Origin: Bacteroidota bacterium
GTDB taxonomy: Bacteria > Bacteroidota > Bacteroidia > Bacteroidales > F082
NCBI GenBank assembly: GCA_009773165.1
Contig: WOUZ01000010.1
Coordinates: 108,985 to 172,984 of the forward strand
Reading direction: 5' to 3'
DNA: 64,000 nucleotides
The translations under genes were made by a program, and so were the position numbers. Under the pieces are notes generated by a model. It ran no database searches. It had not been told where the DNA came from and saw only the letters and a list, made by a program, of their open reading frames with translations. How positions within the stretch are numbered: position 1 is the first letter of the stretch; each line of letters begins with the position of its first letter. This document shows positions 8,806 to 17,598 of this stretch, in pieces.

Positions 8806-10005
8806 ATGATATTAACTCCACGTTTACATATAATTCCACTCACATACAATCAACTCAGTAAGTTTTCAACTTGCGATGGTTCTCTCGAAAGTGAATTGAA
8901 TCTCAATTTTTCGTCACGTACAATCACTCCTGAACTCAAAGAGGCGCTTGAAACGACCATTCTGCCAAATGTATCTGATGAAACGAAAAACTACTTGTTT
9001 TCAACCTTATGGATTGCTATTCTGAAATCAGATAATGCCATCGCCGGTGAGTTATGCTTTTATGGAGAGCCCAATTCAGAAGGTGAGGTGGAGATAGGAT
9101 ATGGTGTCGATGAAGCATTTCAAAACAGGGGATTAATGACCGAAATGGTAAGTGCTATGATTGATTGGGCCAAATGGCAATCAGGGGTAAGATCAATTAT
9201 CGCATCAACCAACAGTTCAAATATCGCTTCTTATAAGGTGCTGCAAAAGAACAATTTCGTCATGATAGACGAATCTGAAGGTTTGATTAGATGGAGGTTG
9301 GAGCTGAAACACGAAACGGCAGAAACTATGCGCCCGGAAAAAATGCAGTTCAGTAAAACTTTTGGGTCATCATACGACAACTTCATGTATTTACTCGAAA
9401 AACTATACCTCAAACACCGGCGTGCACGACTAATTTCCGGACTTAGCGGTAATATTCTTGAAATAGGTGTAGGTACGGGAGTCAATTTTGAACATTACAG
9501 CAATGATATTCAACTTATTGGCATTGAGCCTTCGCCACATATGATGCCTTACGCAGAAAAGCGACGGGAGGTACTGCTCTTTCCAAACAGAATCACGTTG
9601 CATTCGATTGGCTGTGGTTACCCCGAGATGGAACAACTCGTTCTTCCTGAATCGCTCGACGCTGTTGTTTGCACATTGGTTCTGTGCACTATTCCCGAAC
9701 CTGAAAAGGCCCTGCGCAATTATAGGAAATGGCTGAAACCCGGCGGGAAGCTGGTAATTCTTGAGCATATTAAGTCGCACCGCCATTTTGCCGGAAAATT
9801 GCAGGATTTCTTAAACCCGCTGTGGTCGAAAATGGCTGAAGGCTGTCAACTCAACCGAACAACTGACAAACTATTGGCTGAAAGCGGTTTTCAATTGATT
9901 AGGGAAGACAGGTTCAGTATCGTTATTCCTTTTTATGAAGCCGAGTATTTGAAGCCTCTATCAAAAAATCAAGAACCAAACTTGATCTATAAAGACGAGC
10001 TATAA
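8806..10005 (+). CDS. GNAT (RimJ/RimL-type) acetyltransferase fused to class I SAM-dependent methyltransferase
   Basis: N-term: GYGVDEAFQNRGLMTEMVSAMIDWA...NSSNIASYKVLQKNNF (GNAT). C-term: GNILEIGVGTGVNFEHY...DAVVCTLVLCTIPEPEKALRNYRKWLKPGGKLVILEHI (SAM MTase). Confidence 0.8.
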   Translation: MILTPRLHIIPLTYNQLSKFSTCDGSLESELNLNFSSRTITPELKEALETTILPNVSDETKNYLFSTLWIAILKSDNAIAGELCFYGEPNSEGEVEIGYGVDEAFQNRGLMTEMVSAMIDWAKWQSGVRSIIASTNSSNIASYKVLQKNNFVMIDESEGLIRWRLELKHETAETMRPEKMQFSKTFGSSYDNFMYLLEKLYLKHRRARLISGLSGNILEIGVGTGVNFEHYSNDIQLIGIEPSPHMMPYAEKRREVLLFPNRITLHSIGCGYPEMEQLVLPESLDAVVCTLVLCTIPEPEKALRNYRKWLKPGGKLVILEHIKSHRHFAGKLQDFLNPLWSKMAEGCQLNRTTDKLLAESGFQLIREDRFSIVIPFYEAEYLKPLSKNQEPNLIYKDEL

Positions 10006-10058
10006 TAGATTGATATGCAATACATTAGTGGCTTATCTAATTATATCTACCATCTCAA

Positions 10059-10478
10059 TCAGTCAAACATGTCATCTTTGCTGATGCCTTTGATTGTGTT
10101 TTTTTGTGCAATCACATAGAAAACAAAATGAATCAACAAACCTATTCCCCAATAGATCGCTATAAGACGGTTTGTCTGGTAGTTTTCATACACTGAAAGG
10201 AGACCGAAATAATGCCAGACCTCAGAAATGATATTAAAAAGCAGAAAAGTAGTAAAATGGAATCTAAATCCAATGTCGAAAAGTGGCAACGACTCAGAAT
10301 CTCTTTTGCCAAAATACCAACCAATTCCGAAATTGTATAAAAAGTAAATCGTGGCCAGAACCCATACCATGCTTAACATCCGGTTTTCAAGAAAATGGCT
10401 CAAACCATAGCGGAAAATAAGGCCGCCAATAACAAAGAAAATAGCAAAACTGATGAGATTTTTCGTTAAGTGTTTCAT
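10059..10478 (-). CDS. Small integral membrane protein of unknown function, cotranscribed with PadR regulator
   Basis: 139 aa with about four hydrophobic segments; starts 2 nt after the padR-like stop. Confidence 0.6.
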   Translation of the reverse strand: MKHLTKNLISFAIFFVIGGLIFRYGLSHFLENRMLSMVWVLATIYFLYNFGIGWYFGKRDSESLPLFDIGFRFHFTTFLLFNIISEVWHYFGLLSVYENYQTNRLIAIYWGIGLLIHFVFYVIAQKNTIKGISKDDMFD

Positions 10479-10479
10479 T

Positions 10480-10851
10480 TTAATCCTCCTTATTTAGTAA
10501 ATGTTTAATTTTTTCGTTGTAAAATAACTTGATGTTCCGTTCGATAAACGCATTAAGTAACGCGTTCCCCAGCTCGGTTAAGAAGTAATATTTGCGTTCA
10601 GGGCCCTTGTTGCCTTCTCCGGTTTCGAAGTCGACAACACCAACATGTTGAAATTTACGCAGATTTCGATACAGACTTTGACTTTCGCATGTCATGCTGT
10701 GATTCGACTCCTCCTCAACAAAGGTTTTTATTTCATCCACGTATTTTTTTCCTTCTTTCAATGACAAGAAAATCCAAAAAGTAAGCTGACCTTTTTTGTA
10801 AGTTTCTTCCCATGCAATGAGTAGTTCGTTCAATAATTCTTTATTTCCCAT
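10480..10851 (-). CDS. PadR-like family transcriptional regulator
   Basis: Small winged-helix-like protein with TFWIFLSLKEGKKYVDEIKTFVEEES..SLYRNLRKFQHVGVVDF...GPERKYYFLTELGNALL, typical of PadR N-terminal domains. Confidence 0.75.
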   Translation of the reverse strand: MGNKELLNELLIAWEETYKKGQLTFWIFLSLKEGKKYVDEIKTFVEEESNHSMTCESQSLYRNLRKFQHVGVVDFETGEGNKGPERKYYFLTELGNALLNAFIERNIKLFYNEKIKHLLNKED

Positions 10852-10865
10852 GATCTATTCTGTAA

Positions 10866-10888
10866 GTATTATACAAAATGTATAATAC
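10866..10888. promoter_or_regulatory. Palindromic operator candidate upstream of the padR-like gene
   Basis: GTATTATAC-AAAAT-GTATAATAC: perfect 9-bp inverted repeat 15 bp upstream of the start codon. Confidence 0.65.
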
Positions 10889-11083
10889 AAAGATAGTATT
10901 ATAGTGAGGCGAAAGTCAAGTTTTTTTTGATAAAAATTTTGAAATAATTCTAACTGACATTAAATCAGTTATATAACAAATGAATAGTCTCCATTTAGTT
11001 ATTCATTTTTGTCAGACTTTATTCCTGTCGGCTGGCGATATAAAGTATTCATCAGCCTATAAGTGTATGCTTCTTTTCTGACT

Positions 11084-12586
11084 CTAAACCTTTTCGCCTC
11101 TTTTGCTAAATATCGAACTCACCAACTCTTTAAGGTCATCAGGATCAATCATTTTTGTGAGGAAGGTAATCAATATGCCAGATACCAATGCAATGCCAAA
11201 CCCAATATACCATTGAAAAGGTAGTATTGTTGAGAGACCGATAATAATTGCAAGCAAAATTACAAATTCGGTAAGCCGCCACCAGAATAACCTTCCAAAT
11301 CGCAGGTTGAAAATTCGAAAAGCGATCACAATCTGGATGATGGCAGTGAAAGCCTGAACCCCAAAGCTGGCCCATGCCGCGCCAACTGCCTCATAGCGGG
11401 GAATGAGTATAAAGTTGATCGAAAGGTTTACAATTACGCCACTGCCAGCGATGATATTCAGCAATTTCAAGTTGCCGTTGGCAGTGAGCAAAGTGCCAAA
11501 GATATAAGTGATGGAAACCGAAACGAAGCTCCCCATCAAAATGCGCAGAATCAGTGTTGAATCATCAATATTATTACCAAAAAGTTGAGGTATCTGCGCA
11601 GGTAACGGACCGTAAAGCAACTCCATCAGGTCTTCACTATAGGCCATTGCCAGTCCGGCAATTATTGTTGAGAAAGCCAATATAAGACTAAAAGAAAGAC
11701 GTATCAACTGGCTTACAGGTTCACGACGCTTGAGCATTGAGGCAAACATAGGAAGTAGTAACACGCTGAAAAGCAATGAGATATTGTTTCCGGCGTCGAG
11801 CAACCGGAAAGCTTTTCCATAAATCCCGGTTTGTGTTAGTCCAATATCTCCTGGAAGCAGGCGTTCAATTAACACAGGTTCGAGCCGGTTGTAAAAACTC
11901 ATGAGCAGCACCAGCAGGGCATATGGTAAACTTCGGCGAAGGATCGTAATCATAAAAGGTAACTGGAAGCTCAATCGCAGTTTCCCTGCATGTCTCATCA
12001 CATAAATCAGCGCCAGCAAAAAGGTAATTACATAAGCGAATGTTTGCGCATAAACAAACCAGGCAATTTGAAAAGGTCCTTCGATCCAGCCCGACCACAG
12101 CAAAATGCTGCAAATAAAAATCATTATAAGGCGATCAAGAACCGAAAAAACGCTGTCGGCTTTGAAAAGCAACAAACCTGAGATGTTGGAACGCAGATAA
12201 AGGATAAACGACAAAAAAACCTGATTAATGGCAACCCAACCAAGCAGATACATTTGCTCGCCCCTGTAACCGATGAGCCAACCAACACCAAAAGTTACTG
12301 CGGCATACAAGAGCGAAAGCAATAATTTGGTTGATGCTATTCCGGCAAAATACTTGCTGAGCAACTGATTGTTTTGGGCAATATTCCTGTTATTATAATT
12401 GGTGATACCCAGGTCGAGAAGAATAAAAAACAGAAAGGAGTAACTGTAAATCGACAGATACAAACCATAAGTAGCTTCACCTACAGCATTTTGTACTGAC
12501 CTGTCGATGCCCAAAATCCAGAAGGGTTTGATAAGCAGATTTAAGGACAGAAGAAATACTAGATTTCTGAAGAAGCGTTGCTGCAT
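11084..12586 (-). CDS. Polysaccharide biosynthesis flippase (Wzx/MOP superfamily)
   Basis: 500 aa, about 12-14 TM segments, MOP-like pattern (SVQNAVGEATYGLYLSIYSYSFLFFILLDLGITNYNNR...). Confidence 0.8.
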   Translation of the reverse strand: MQQRFFRNLVFLLSLNLLIKPFWILGIDRSVQNAVGEATYGLYLSIYSYSFLFFILLDLGITNYNNRNIAQNNQLLSKYFAGIASTKLLLSLLYAAVTFGVGWLIGYRGEQMYLLGWVAINQVFLSFILYLRSNISGLLLFKADSVFSVLDRLIMIFICSILLWSGWIEGPFQIAWFVYAQTFAYVITFLLALIYVMRHAGKLRLSFQLPFMITILRRSLPYALLVLLMSFYNRLEPVLIERLLPGDIGLTQTGIYGKAFRLLDAGNNISLLFSVLLLPMFASMLKRREPVSQLIRLSFSLILAFSTIIAGLAMAYSEDLMELLYGPLPAQIPQLFGNNIDDSTLILRILMGSFVSVSITYIFGTLLTANGNLKLLNIIAGSGVIVNLSINFILIPRYEAVGAAWASFGVQAFTAIIQIVIAFRIFNLRFGRLFWWRLTEFVILLAIIIGLSTILPFQWYIGFGIALVSGILITFLTKMIDPDDLKELVSSIFSKRGEKV

Positions 12587-12613
12587 GATGCTTTTGCAGT
12601 GATTATTAAGGCG

Positions 12614-13348
12614 CTAAGGTACAAAAAAGAAGTTTTGAGTATGGTGTATTTCAGGATGGAAGTTTACAAGCTTATTTTGATGTAAAACTCTAACACTATA
12701 ACCAAGATTTCTCATGAGGTTGAAACAGTTTGAACGGTTTTCGTTTTCCCACAACTCAGTATAGATGAGTGGTTTAAAGCGCTGAATGAGTTTCTCTCCG
12801 CCTTTAAGCACAAAGTATTCAAAGTTCTCGACATCCAGTTTTATAGCTGATAGTTTGCTTATTGAGCCATTCAACTCAGGGCAGTCGTCGAGTTTAAGTA
12901 TGGGTACATTCACAGCATTTCCTTCGTTAAAAACAGTTATGCTTTCATGAACTACATGACTGAGACCCTGCATCTTGACATCTTCGAGTACGGGCATCAC
13001 CATTTCAACATGACCTGTTTGATTTCCAAGCGCTTTCTCAATAATTTTCACATTGGTGATTTTGTAAAACTTCAAAACCCGTTTCAGAGCTTTTATATTT
13101 TGTGGCATCGGTTCAAAAGCAATGATTGTTGAATTGGGTTTCTTTTTTGCGAGCCAAACAGTCATAATCCCAATATTAGCACCAACGTCAAGGATGGTTG
13201 TCCCATCCTGAATTTGTTTTAGAAACTGCAAAAAATCACCTTCATTCTTGTTCCAGCGTAATGTGTTGATCACAAAAATGGAAAAGATAAAAAGATAATT
13301 GTCGAATCCCAGCAAGCGTTGCAGTATCTTTTTTACCCTCGACTTCAT
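12614..13348 (-). CDS. FkbM family methyltransferase
   Basis: TILDVGANIGIMTVWLAKKKPNSTIIAFEPMPQNIKALKRVL...KLDVENFEYFVLKGGEKLI. Confidence 0.8.
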   Translation of the reverse strand: MKSRVKKILQRLLGFDNYLFIFSIFVINTLRWNKNEGDFLQFLKQIQDGTTILDVGANIGIMTVWLAKKKPNSTIIAFEPMPQNIKALKRVLKFYKITNVKIIEKALGNQTGHVEMVMPVLEDVKMQGLSHVVHESITVFNEGNAVNVPILKLDDCPELNGSISKLSAIKLDVENFEYFVLKGGEKLIQRFKPLIYTELWENENRSNCFNLMRNLGYSVRVLHQNKLVNFHPEIHHTQNFFFVP

Positions 13349-13393
13349 TTTATTTAAGATATTTGCGGCAAAGTTAGGATTATTCGTTACAGC

Positions 13394-14551
13394 TTGGACA
13401 GAAAAATAAAACCCTTACGTATTGCCGTTAATACCCGCCTTCTTATTCATGACAAATTGGAGGGAATCGGTTGGTTTACCTATGAAACTTTGCGGCGTAT
13501 CACTGTTCAGCATCCTGAGGTTGAGTTTTATTTTATTTTTGATCGTAAACCTCATGAATCCTTTCGATTTAATCCTAACGTACACCATATTATTATCGGA
13601 CCTCCGGCTCGTCATCCGTTATTATTCGTTTTATGGTTTGAATGGTCGGTTAGGCATGTACTGAAAAAATTAAAACCGGACCTATTTTTATCTCCGGATG
13701 GGTATCTGAGTCTCACGAGCGATATTCCTTCGATGGCAGTGATGCACGATCTTAATTTTGAGCACTTTCCAAACGATTTGCCATGGTCGGCAAGAACACA
13801 TTATCGCTGGTTTTTTCCGCGTTATGCCAAAAAAGCCAAACGAATTGCTACTGTGTCAAGTTTTTCGAAAAGCGATATTGCTCAACTGTATGGAATCTTG
13901 CCTAATCGTATTGATGTGATTTATAATGGTGCAAATGAGTCATTTGTGCCAGTAGATGAATCCATAAACATGAAAACCCGGAATCAATACACGGGAGGAC
14001 AACCTTATTTTCTTTTTGTAGGCTCGTTGCATCCGCGAAAAAATCTGGCTCGGCTTTTTAAAGCTTATGATCTTTTTCGGACGCAAACAAATCATCCTGT
14101 GAAACTTGTTGTTGTGGGTGAGAAAAAGTGGTGGACAAAGCCAATCAGCCAGGCATTTGATGAAATGCGTTGTAAAGATGAGGTGGTTTTTTGCGGGCGT
14201 CTCAACGCGTCAGATCTCCATAAAGTTACAGCAGCAGCTTTGGCTATTACTTATGTTTCCTATTTTGAAGGCTTTGGAATTCCTATCGTTGAAGCTTTCA
14301 GATGCGGTGTTCCTGTAATAACATCTAATGTCACATCCATGCCTGAAGTGGCCGGTGAAGCAGCTATTTTGGCCGATCCATACGATATCAGCAGCATAGC
14401 ACATGCAATGGAACTAATGGTTACTGATGGACAACTGAGGCAACAACTTATAAATGAAGGCCTTGAGAGGGCAAAGTTGTTCACTTGGGATAAAGCAGCC
14501 GACCGGCTATGGGAAAGTATCATTCAAGCAATACATACAACAGATGAATAA
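13394..14551 (+). CDS. Glycosyltransferase family 4 (GT-B) protein
   Basis: FLFVGSLHPRKNLARLFKAYDLF...SYFEGFGIPIVEAFRCGVPVITSNVTSMPEVAGEAAILADPYD; probable TTG start. Confidence 0.85.
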   Translation: MDRKIKPLRIAVNTRLLIHDKLEGIGWFTYETLRRITVQHPEVEFYFIFDRKPHESFRFNPNVHHIIIGPPARHPLLFVLWFEWSVRHVLKKLKPDLFLSPDGYLSLTSDIPSMAVMHDLNFEHFPNDLPWSARTHYRWFFPRYAKKAKRIATVSSFSKSDIAQLYGILPNRIDVIYNGANESFVPVDESINMKTRNQYTGGQPYFLFVGSLHPRKNLARLFKAYDLFRTQTNHPVKLVVVGEKKWWTKPISQAFDEMRCKDEVVFCGRLNASDLHKVTAAALAITYVSYFEGFGIPIVEAFRCGVPVITSNVTSMPEVAGEAAILADPYDISSIAHAMELMVTDGQLRQQLINEGLERAKLFTWDKAADRLWESIIQAIHTTDE

Positions 14552-15851
14552 CACACTTACAAATATTCTCATTCTGGGATCAGGTGGGAGAGAACACGCC
14601 CTTGTTTGGAAAATAAAACAAAGCAGACATGCAACAAAAGTGTATGTTGCTCCGGGCAACGCAGGTACCGCTTTGGTGGCAACCAACGTGCCTATTGATG
14701 TGACAGATTTTGTTCAGATAAGGCATTTTTGCATCGAGAATGAAATCCAAATGGTAGTTGTTGGACCCGAGGTTCCATTGGTTGAAGGAATTTCCGATTT
14801 TTTTCAGAATGACTTGATGTTGAAGCATATTGCAGTCATTGGACCTTCCCAACAGGGGGCGATGCTGGAGGGAAGTAAGGCCTATGCCAAAGCGTTTATG
14901 ATGAGGCATGATATTCCAACAGCACGTTATCTGGCTGTAACTTCCGATAATTTGCAAGAAGGTATTGATTTCTTAGGTCAACTTGATGCCCCTTATGTTT
15001 TAAAAGCTGATGGACTAGCAGCTGGAAAAGGTGTTGTTATTCTGCCTCAACTCGCAGATGCAAAACTGGAGTTGCAGGCTATGCTCGATGGAAAGTTTGG
15101 CAAGGCATCAAAAGAAGTTGTCATTGAGGAGTTCCTTGATGGGATCGAGGTGTCGGTTTTTGTGCTGACAGATGGAAGTTCTTATCAGGTGCTGCCTTCA
15201 GCAAAGGATTATAAACGAATTGGTGTTGGCGATACAGGTCCTAACACGGGGGGAATGGGAGCTGTTTCTCCTGTTGTTTTTGCAGATAAAGATTTTATGG
15301 GTAAAGTAAAAACCCGCATCATTCAACCCACTATTGATGGATTGAAGAAAGATGCAATTGATTATAAAGGATTCATATTCATAGGATTGATGAATGTCAA
15401 AGGAGATCCTTTTGTAATTGAATACAATGTTCGGCTTGGCGATCCTGAAACGGAATGTATCCTTCCGCGAATTAAGAGCGATTTCGTAGAATTGCTCAAA
15501 TCGTGTGCTTATAGCCAACTTAATACCTATTCTCTCGAGACAGATGAACGTTATGCTGTTACCGTTATGCTTGTTTCGGAAGGATATCCGGGTGATTATC
15601 CAAAAGGAAGAATGATAAGCGGACTCGATAATGTTAATGATTGTATTATTTTTCATGCTGGAACGAGTTTTGATATTGAAAAAGAAAAACCAAAAACAAA
15701 CGGCGGAAGGGTCATTGCAGTGACAGCCCTTGATTATATTTTAGAAGACGCGAGGGTTACTGCACAAGTCAATGCTGCAAGGATTGCCTATGAAGGCCGC
15801 TATTTCAGAAGTGATATTGGACTGGATTTGGTAAACTATAAACCACTTTAA
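14544..15851 (+). CDS. purD: Phosphoribosylamine--glycine ligase
   Basis: NILILGSGGREHALVWKI...VYVAPGNAGTA...VLKADGLAAGKGVVI...TGPNTGGMGAVSP. Start reassigned from 14454 to ATG at 14544, which overlaps the end of the GT gene. Confidence 0.95.
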   Translation: MNNTLTNILILGSGGREHALVWKIKQSRHATKVYVAPGNAGTALVATNVPIDVTDFVQIRHFCIENEIQMVVVGPEVPLVEGISDFFQNDLMLKHIAVIGPSQQGAMLEGSKAYAKAFMMRHDIPTARYLAVTSDNLQEGIDFLGQLDAPYVLKADGLAAGKGVVILPQLADAKLELQAMLDGKFGKASKEVVIEEFLDGIEVSVFVLTDGSSYQVLPSAKDYKRIGVGDTGPNTGGMGAVSPVVFADKDFMGKVKTRIIQPTIDGLKKDAIDYKGFIFIGLMNVKGDPFVIEYNVRLGDPETECILPRIKSDFVELLKSCAYSQLNTYSLETDERYAVTVMLVSEGYPGDYPKGRMISGLDNVNDCIIFHAGTSFDIEKEKPKTNGGRVIAVTALDYILEDARVTAQVNAARIAYEGRYFRSDIGLDLVNYKPL

Positions 15852-15861
15852 ACTAAATCCG

Positions 15862-16848
15862 ATGTTCATTCGCTTCCTCCGGTCGAGTTTTGTTTCACAA
15901 TATGTGCTGATAGTTTTTACAGCGCTTATATTGTGGCTTCCGGCTTTTATTTCTCCTCCAGAGCCAGCGACGGCCGATTTGTTAAGTCCTGGTTATAGTT
16001 TTTTACTTCCATTTTTCGCTCACTTTCCATTTTTATCCGTTCTTCTGGCTTTTCTGTTGCTGCTTTTTCAGGCATTTTTACTTAACAGTATCCTTGCGAA
16101 TTATCAGATGATAGGACGCGTGTCATCAATTGCAAGTTTTGTATTTGTAGTAGTGATGAGCCTTTCTCCTGAACAAACAAGAATGTATCCGCTTTTACTT
16201 GCTTTGCCGCTTTTGCTATTAGCTGTTGCTGTTATGTTTAGAATGTATGAAAGCGTTGATAATGAGTTGGATATATTTAATACAGCATTTTTAATTTCAT
16301 TAGCATCCATGCTTTTTTTTCCGGTTGTCGTAATGATTATCTGGGTTTATTTTTCATTGTTTATCATGAGAATCACCAAACCAAGAAGTTGGATCATTCC
16401 AATAATTGGTTTGTTTACACCCTACCTTTTTCTGGCGACTTATTATTTTATGCAAAATCAGCTTATCGCCAAATCGCTGGTTTATAGTGCTGTCACGAAA
16501 GTCATCAGTTTTCAAATAGCACTTCCTCCAATCGTTAGTTTAGTTACTTTGGGAGTGTTGTTGCTCATTGTTTTTAAATCATTTAGTTTGTCGTACAGCA
16601 ATATTGTCGACAACAACATTTCAATCAGAAAGCGAAAAGCCATCATGAATGCTATGATATTTACAGGAATGTTTTTGTTGTTTTTTAAAAGTGATAACGT
16701 GATGCAACGTTTGTTGATACTTTTGCCCATCACTGTTTTTATGGCTTTTAGCTATACTTTTATAAAGAAATATTTTTGGGCACAGCTATTTCTTTTCCTG
16801 CTCATCGGACTGGCAATGGTTTCAAATTATCTTGTTTTGATTAAATGA
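15862..16848 (+). CDS. Conserved polytopic membrane protein of unknown function
   Basis: 328 aa, about 8-10 TM segments; between purD and rnhB, overlapping the rnhB start (ATGA). Confidence 0.6.
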   Translation: MFIRFLRSSFVSQYVLIVFTALILWLPAFISPPEPATADLLSPGYSFLLPFFAHFPFLSVLLAFLLLLFQAFLLNSILANYQMIGRVSSIASFVFVVVMSLSPEQTRMYPLLLALPLLLLAVAVMFRMYESVDNELDIFNTAFLISLASMLFFPVVVMIIWVYFSLFIMRITKPRSWIIPIIGLFTPYLFLATYYFMQNQLIAKSLVYSAVTKVISFQIALPPIVSLVTLGVLLLIVFKSFSLSYSNIVDNNISIRKRKAIMNAMIFTGMFLLFFKSDNVMQRLLILLPITVFMAFSYTFIKKYFWAQLFLFLLIGLAMVSNYLVLIK

Positions 16849-17447
16849 GTTTGTTAAAAGCATTTTATCAGTATGCCGGTAAGGAAGCCGGTTTAGATGA
16901 AGCGGGCAGAGGATGTTTAGCAGGTCCGGTGGTAGCTTCAGCTGTTATTTTGCCGCAAGAAGCAGATCATCCTTTATTAAATGACTCCAAGAAATTGACC
17001 GAAAAGCAACGGATGCTTTTGCGTGAATGGGTAAAAGAAAATGCTGTCGTTTGGGCAATTGGTATGGCTTCAGCTGAAGAAATTGATGAAATTAATATCC
17101 TTAATGCTTCATTCCTTGCAATGCATCGTGCTGTAGATCAGCTTGATATAAAGCCTGAACTTTTGCTGGTTGATGGTAACAGGTTTAATAAATACAGTGG
17201 AATTCCGCATCAATGTATGATAAAAGGCGATGCGATTTTCAGGTCGATTGCAGCAGCATCAATATTGGCAAAGACAGAGCGTGATCTGCTCATGTATGAG
17301 CTTGATAGCTCATTTCCTCAATATTGCTGGAAACAGAACAAAGGTTATCCAACCAAATTGCATAAAGAGGCCATCGCTTTTCATGGTCTCACTGATCATC
17401 ATCGAAAGACTTTTAACAGCAGCATTCAGCTTCAGTTGCCCCTCTGA
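16845..17447 (+). CDS. rnhB: Ribonuclease HII
   Basis: GLDEAGRGCLAGPVVASAVIL...LNDSKKLTEKQR...LLVDGNRF; KAEROD-type acidic active-site pattern. Confidence 0.95.
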   Translation: MSLLKAFYQYAGKEAGLDEAGRGCLAGPVVASAVILPQEADHPLLNDSKKLTEKQRMLLREWVKENAVVWAIGMASAEEIDEINILNASFLAMHRAVDQLDIKPELLLVDGNRFNKYSGIPHQCMIKGDAIFRSIAAASILAKTERDLLMYELDSSFPQYCWKQNKGYPTKLHKEAIAFHGLTDHHRKTFNSSIQLQLPL

Positions 17448-17501
17448 TTTATATCTCATTTTCTCGTATTGTAAAAAGAAGTAGCTATTTCAACAAGTTA
17501 T

Positions 17502-17532
17502 GTTGATCTGCCTGCAATATTCTTTATTTTTG
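17502..17532 (+). promoter_or_regulatory. Bacteroidetes-type promoter candidate (TTG-N19-TATTTTTG)
   Basis: TTG at 17503-17505, TATTTTTG at 17525-17532 (TAnnTTTG consensus), about 65 bp upstream of the likely start at 17599. Confidence 0.45.
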
Positions 17533-17598
17533 AACATTCATTTTAATATTATCATGCGCTCCTTCACCATATTGAGTAACGGAAGCATAGAACACCTT

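Noticed and set aside
14454-14543. N-terminal 30-aa extension of the purD ORF
   Set aside because: It overlaps the glycosyltransferase CDS in another frame; the ATG at 14544 starts the conserved PurD N-terminus.
15198-15656. 152-aa reverse-strand ORF inside purD
   Set aside because: Antisense to a confidently identified conserved gene; composition looks like a frame artefact.
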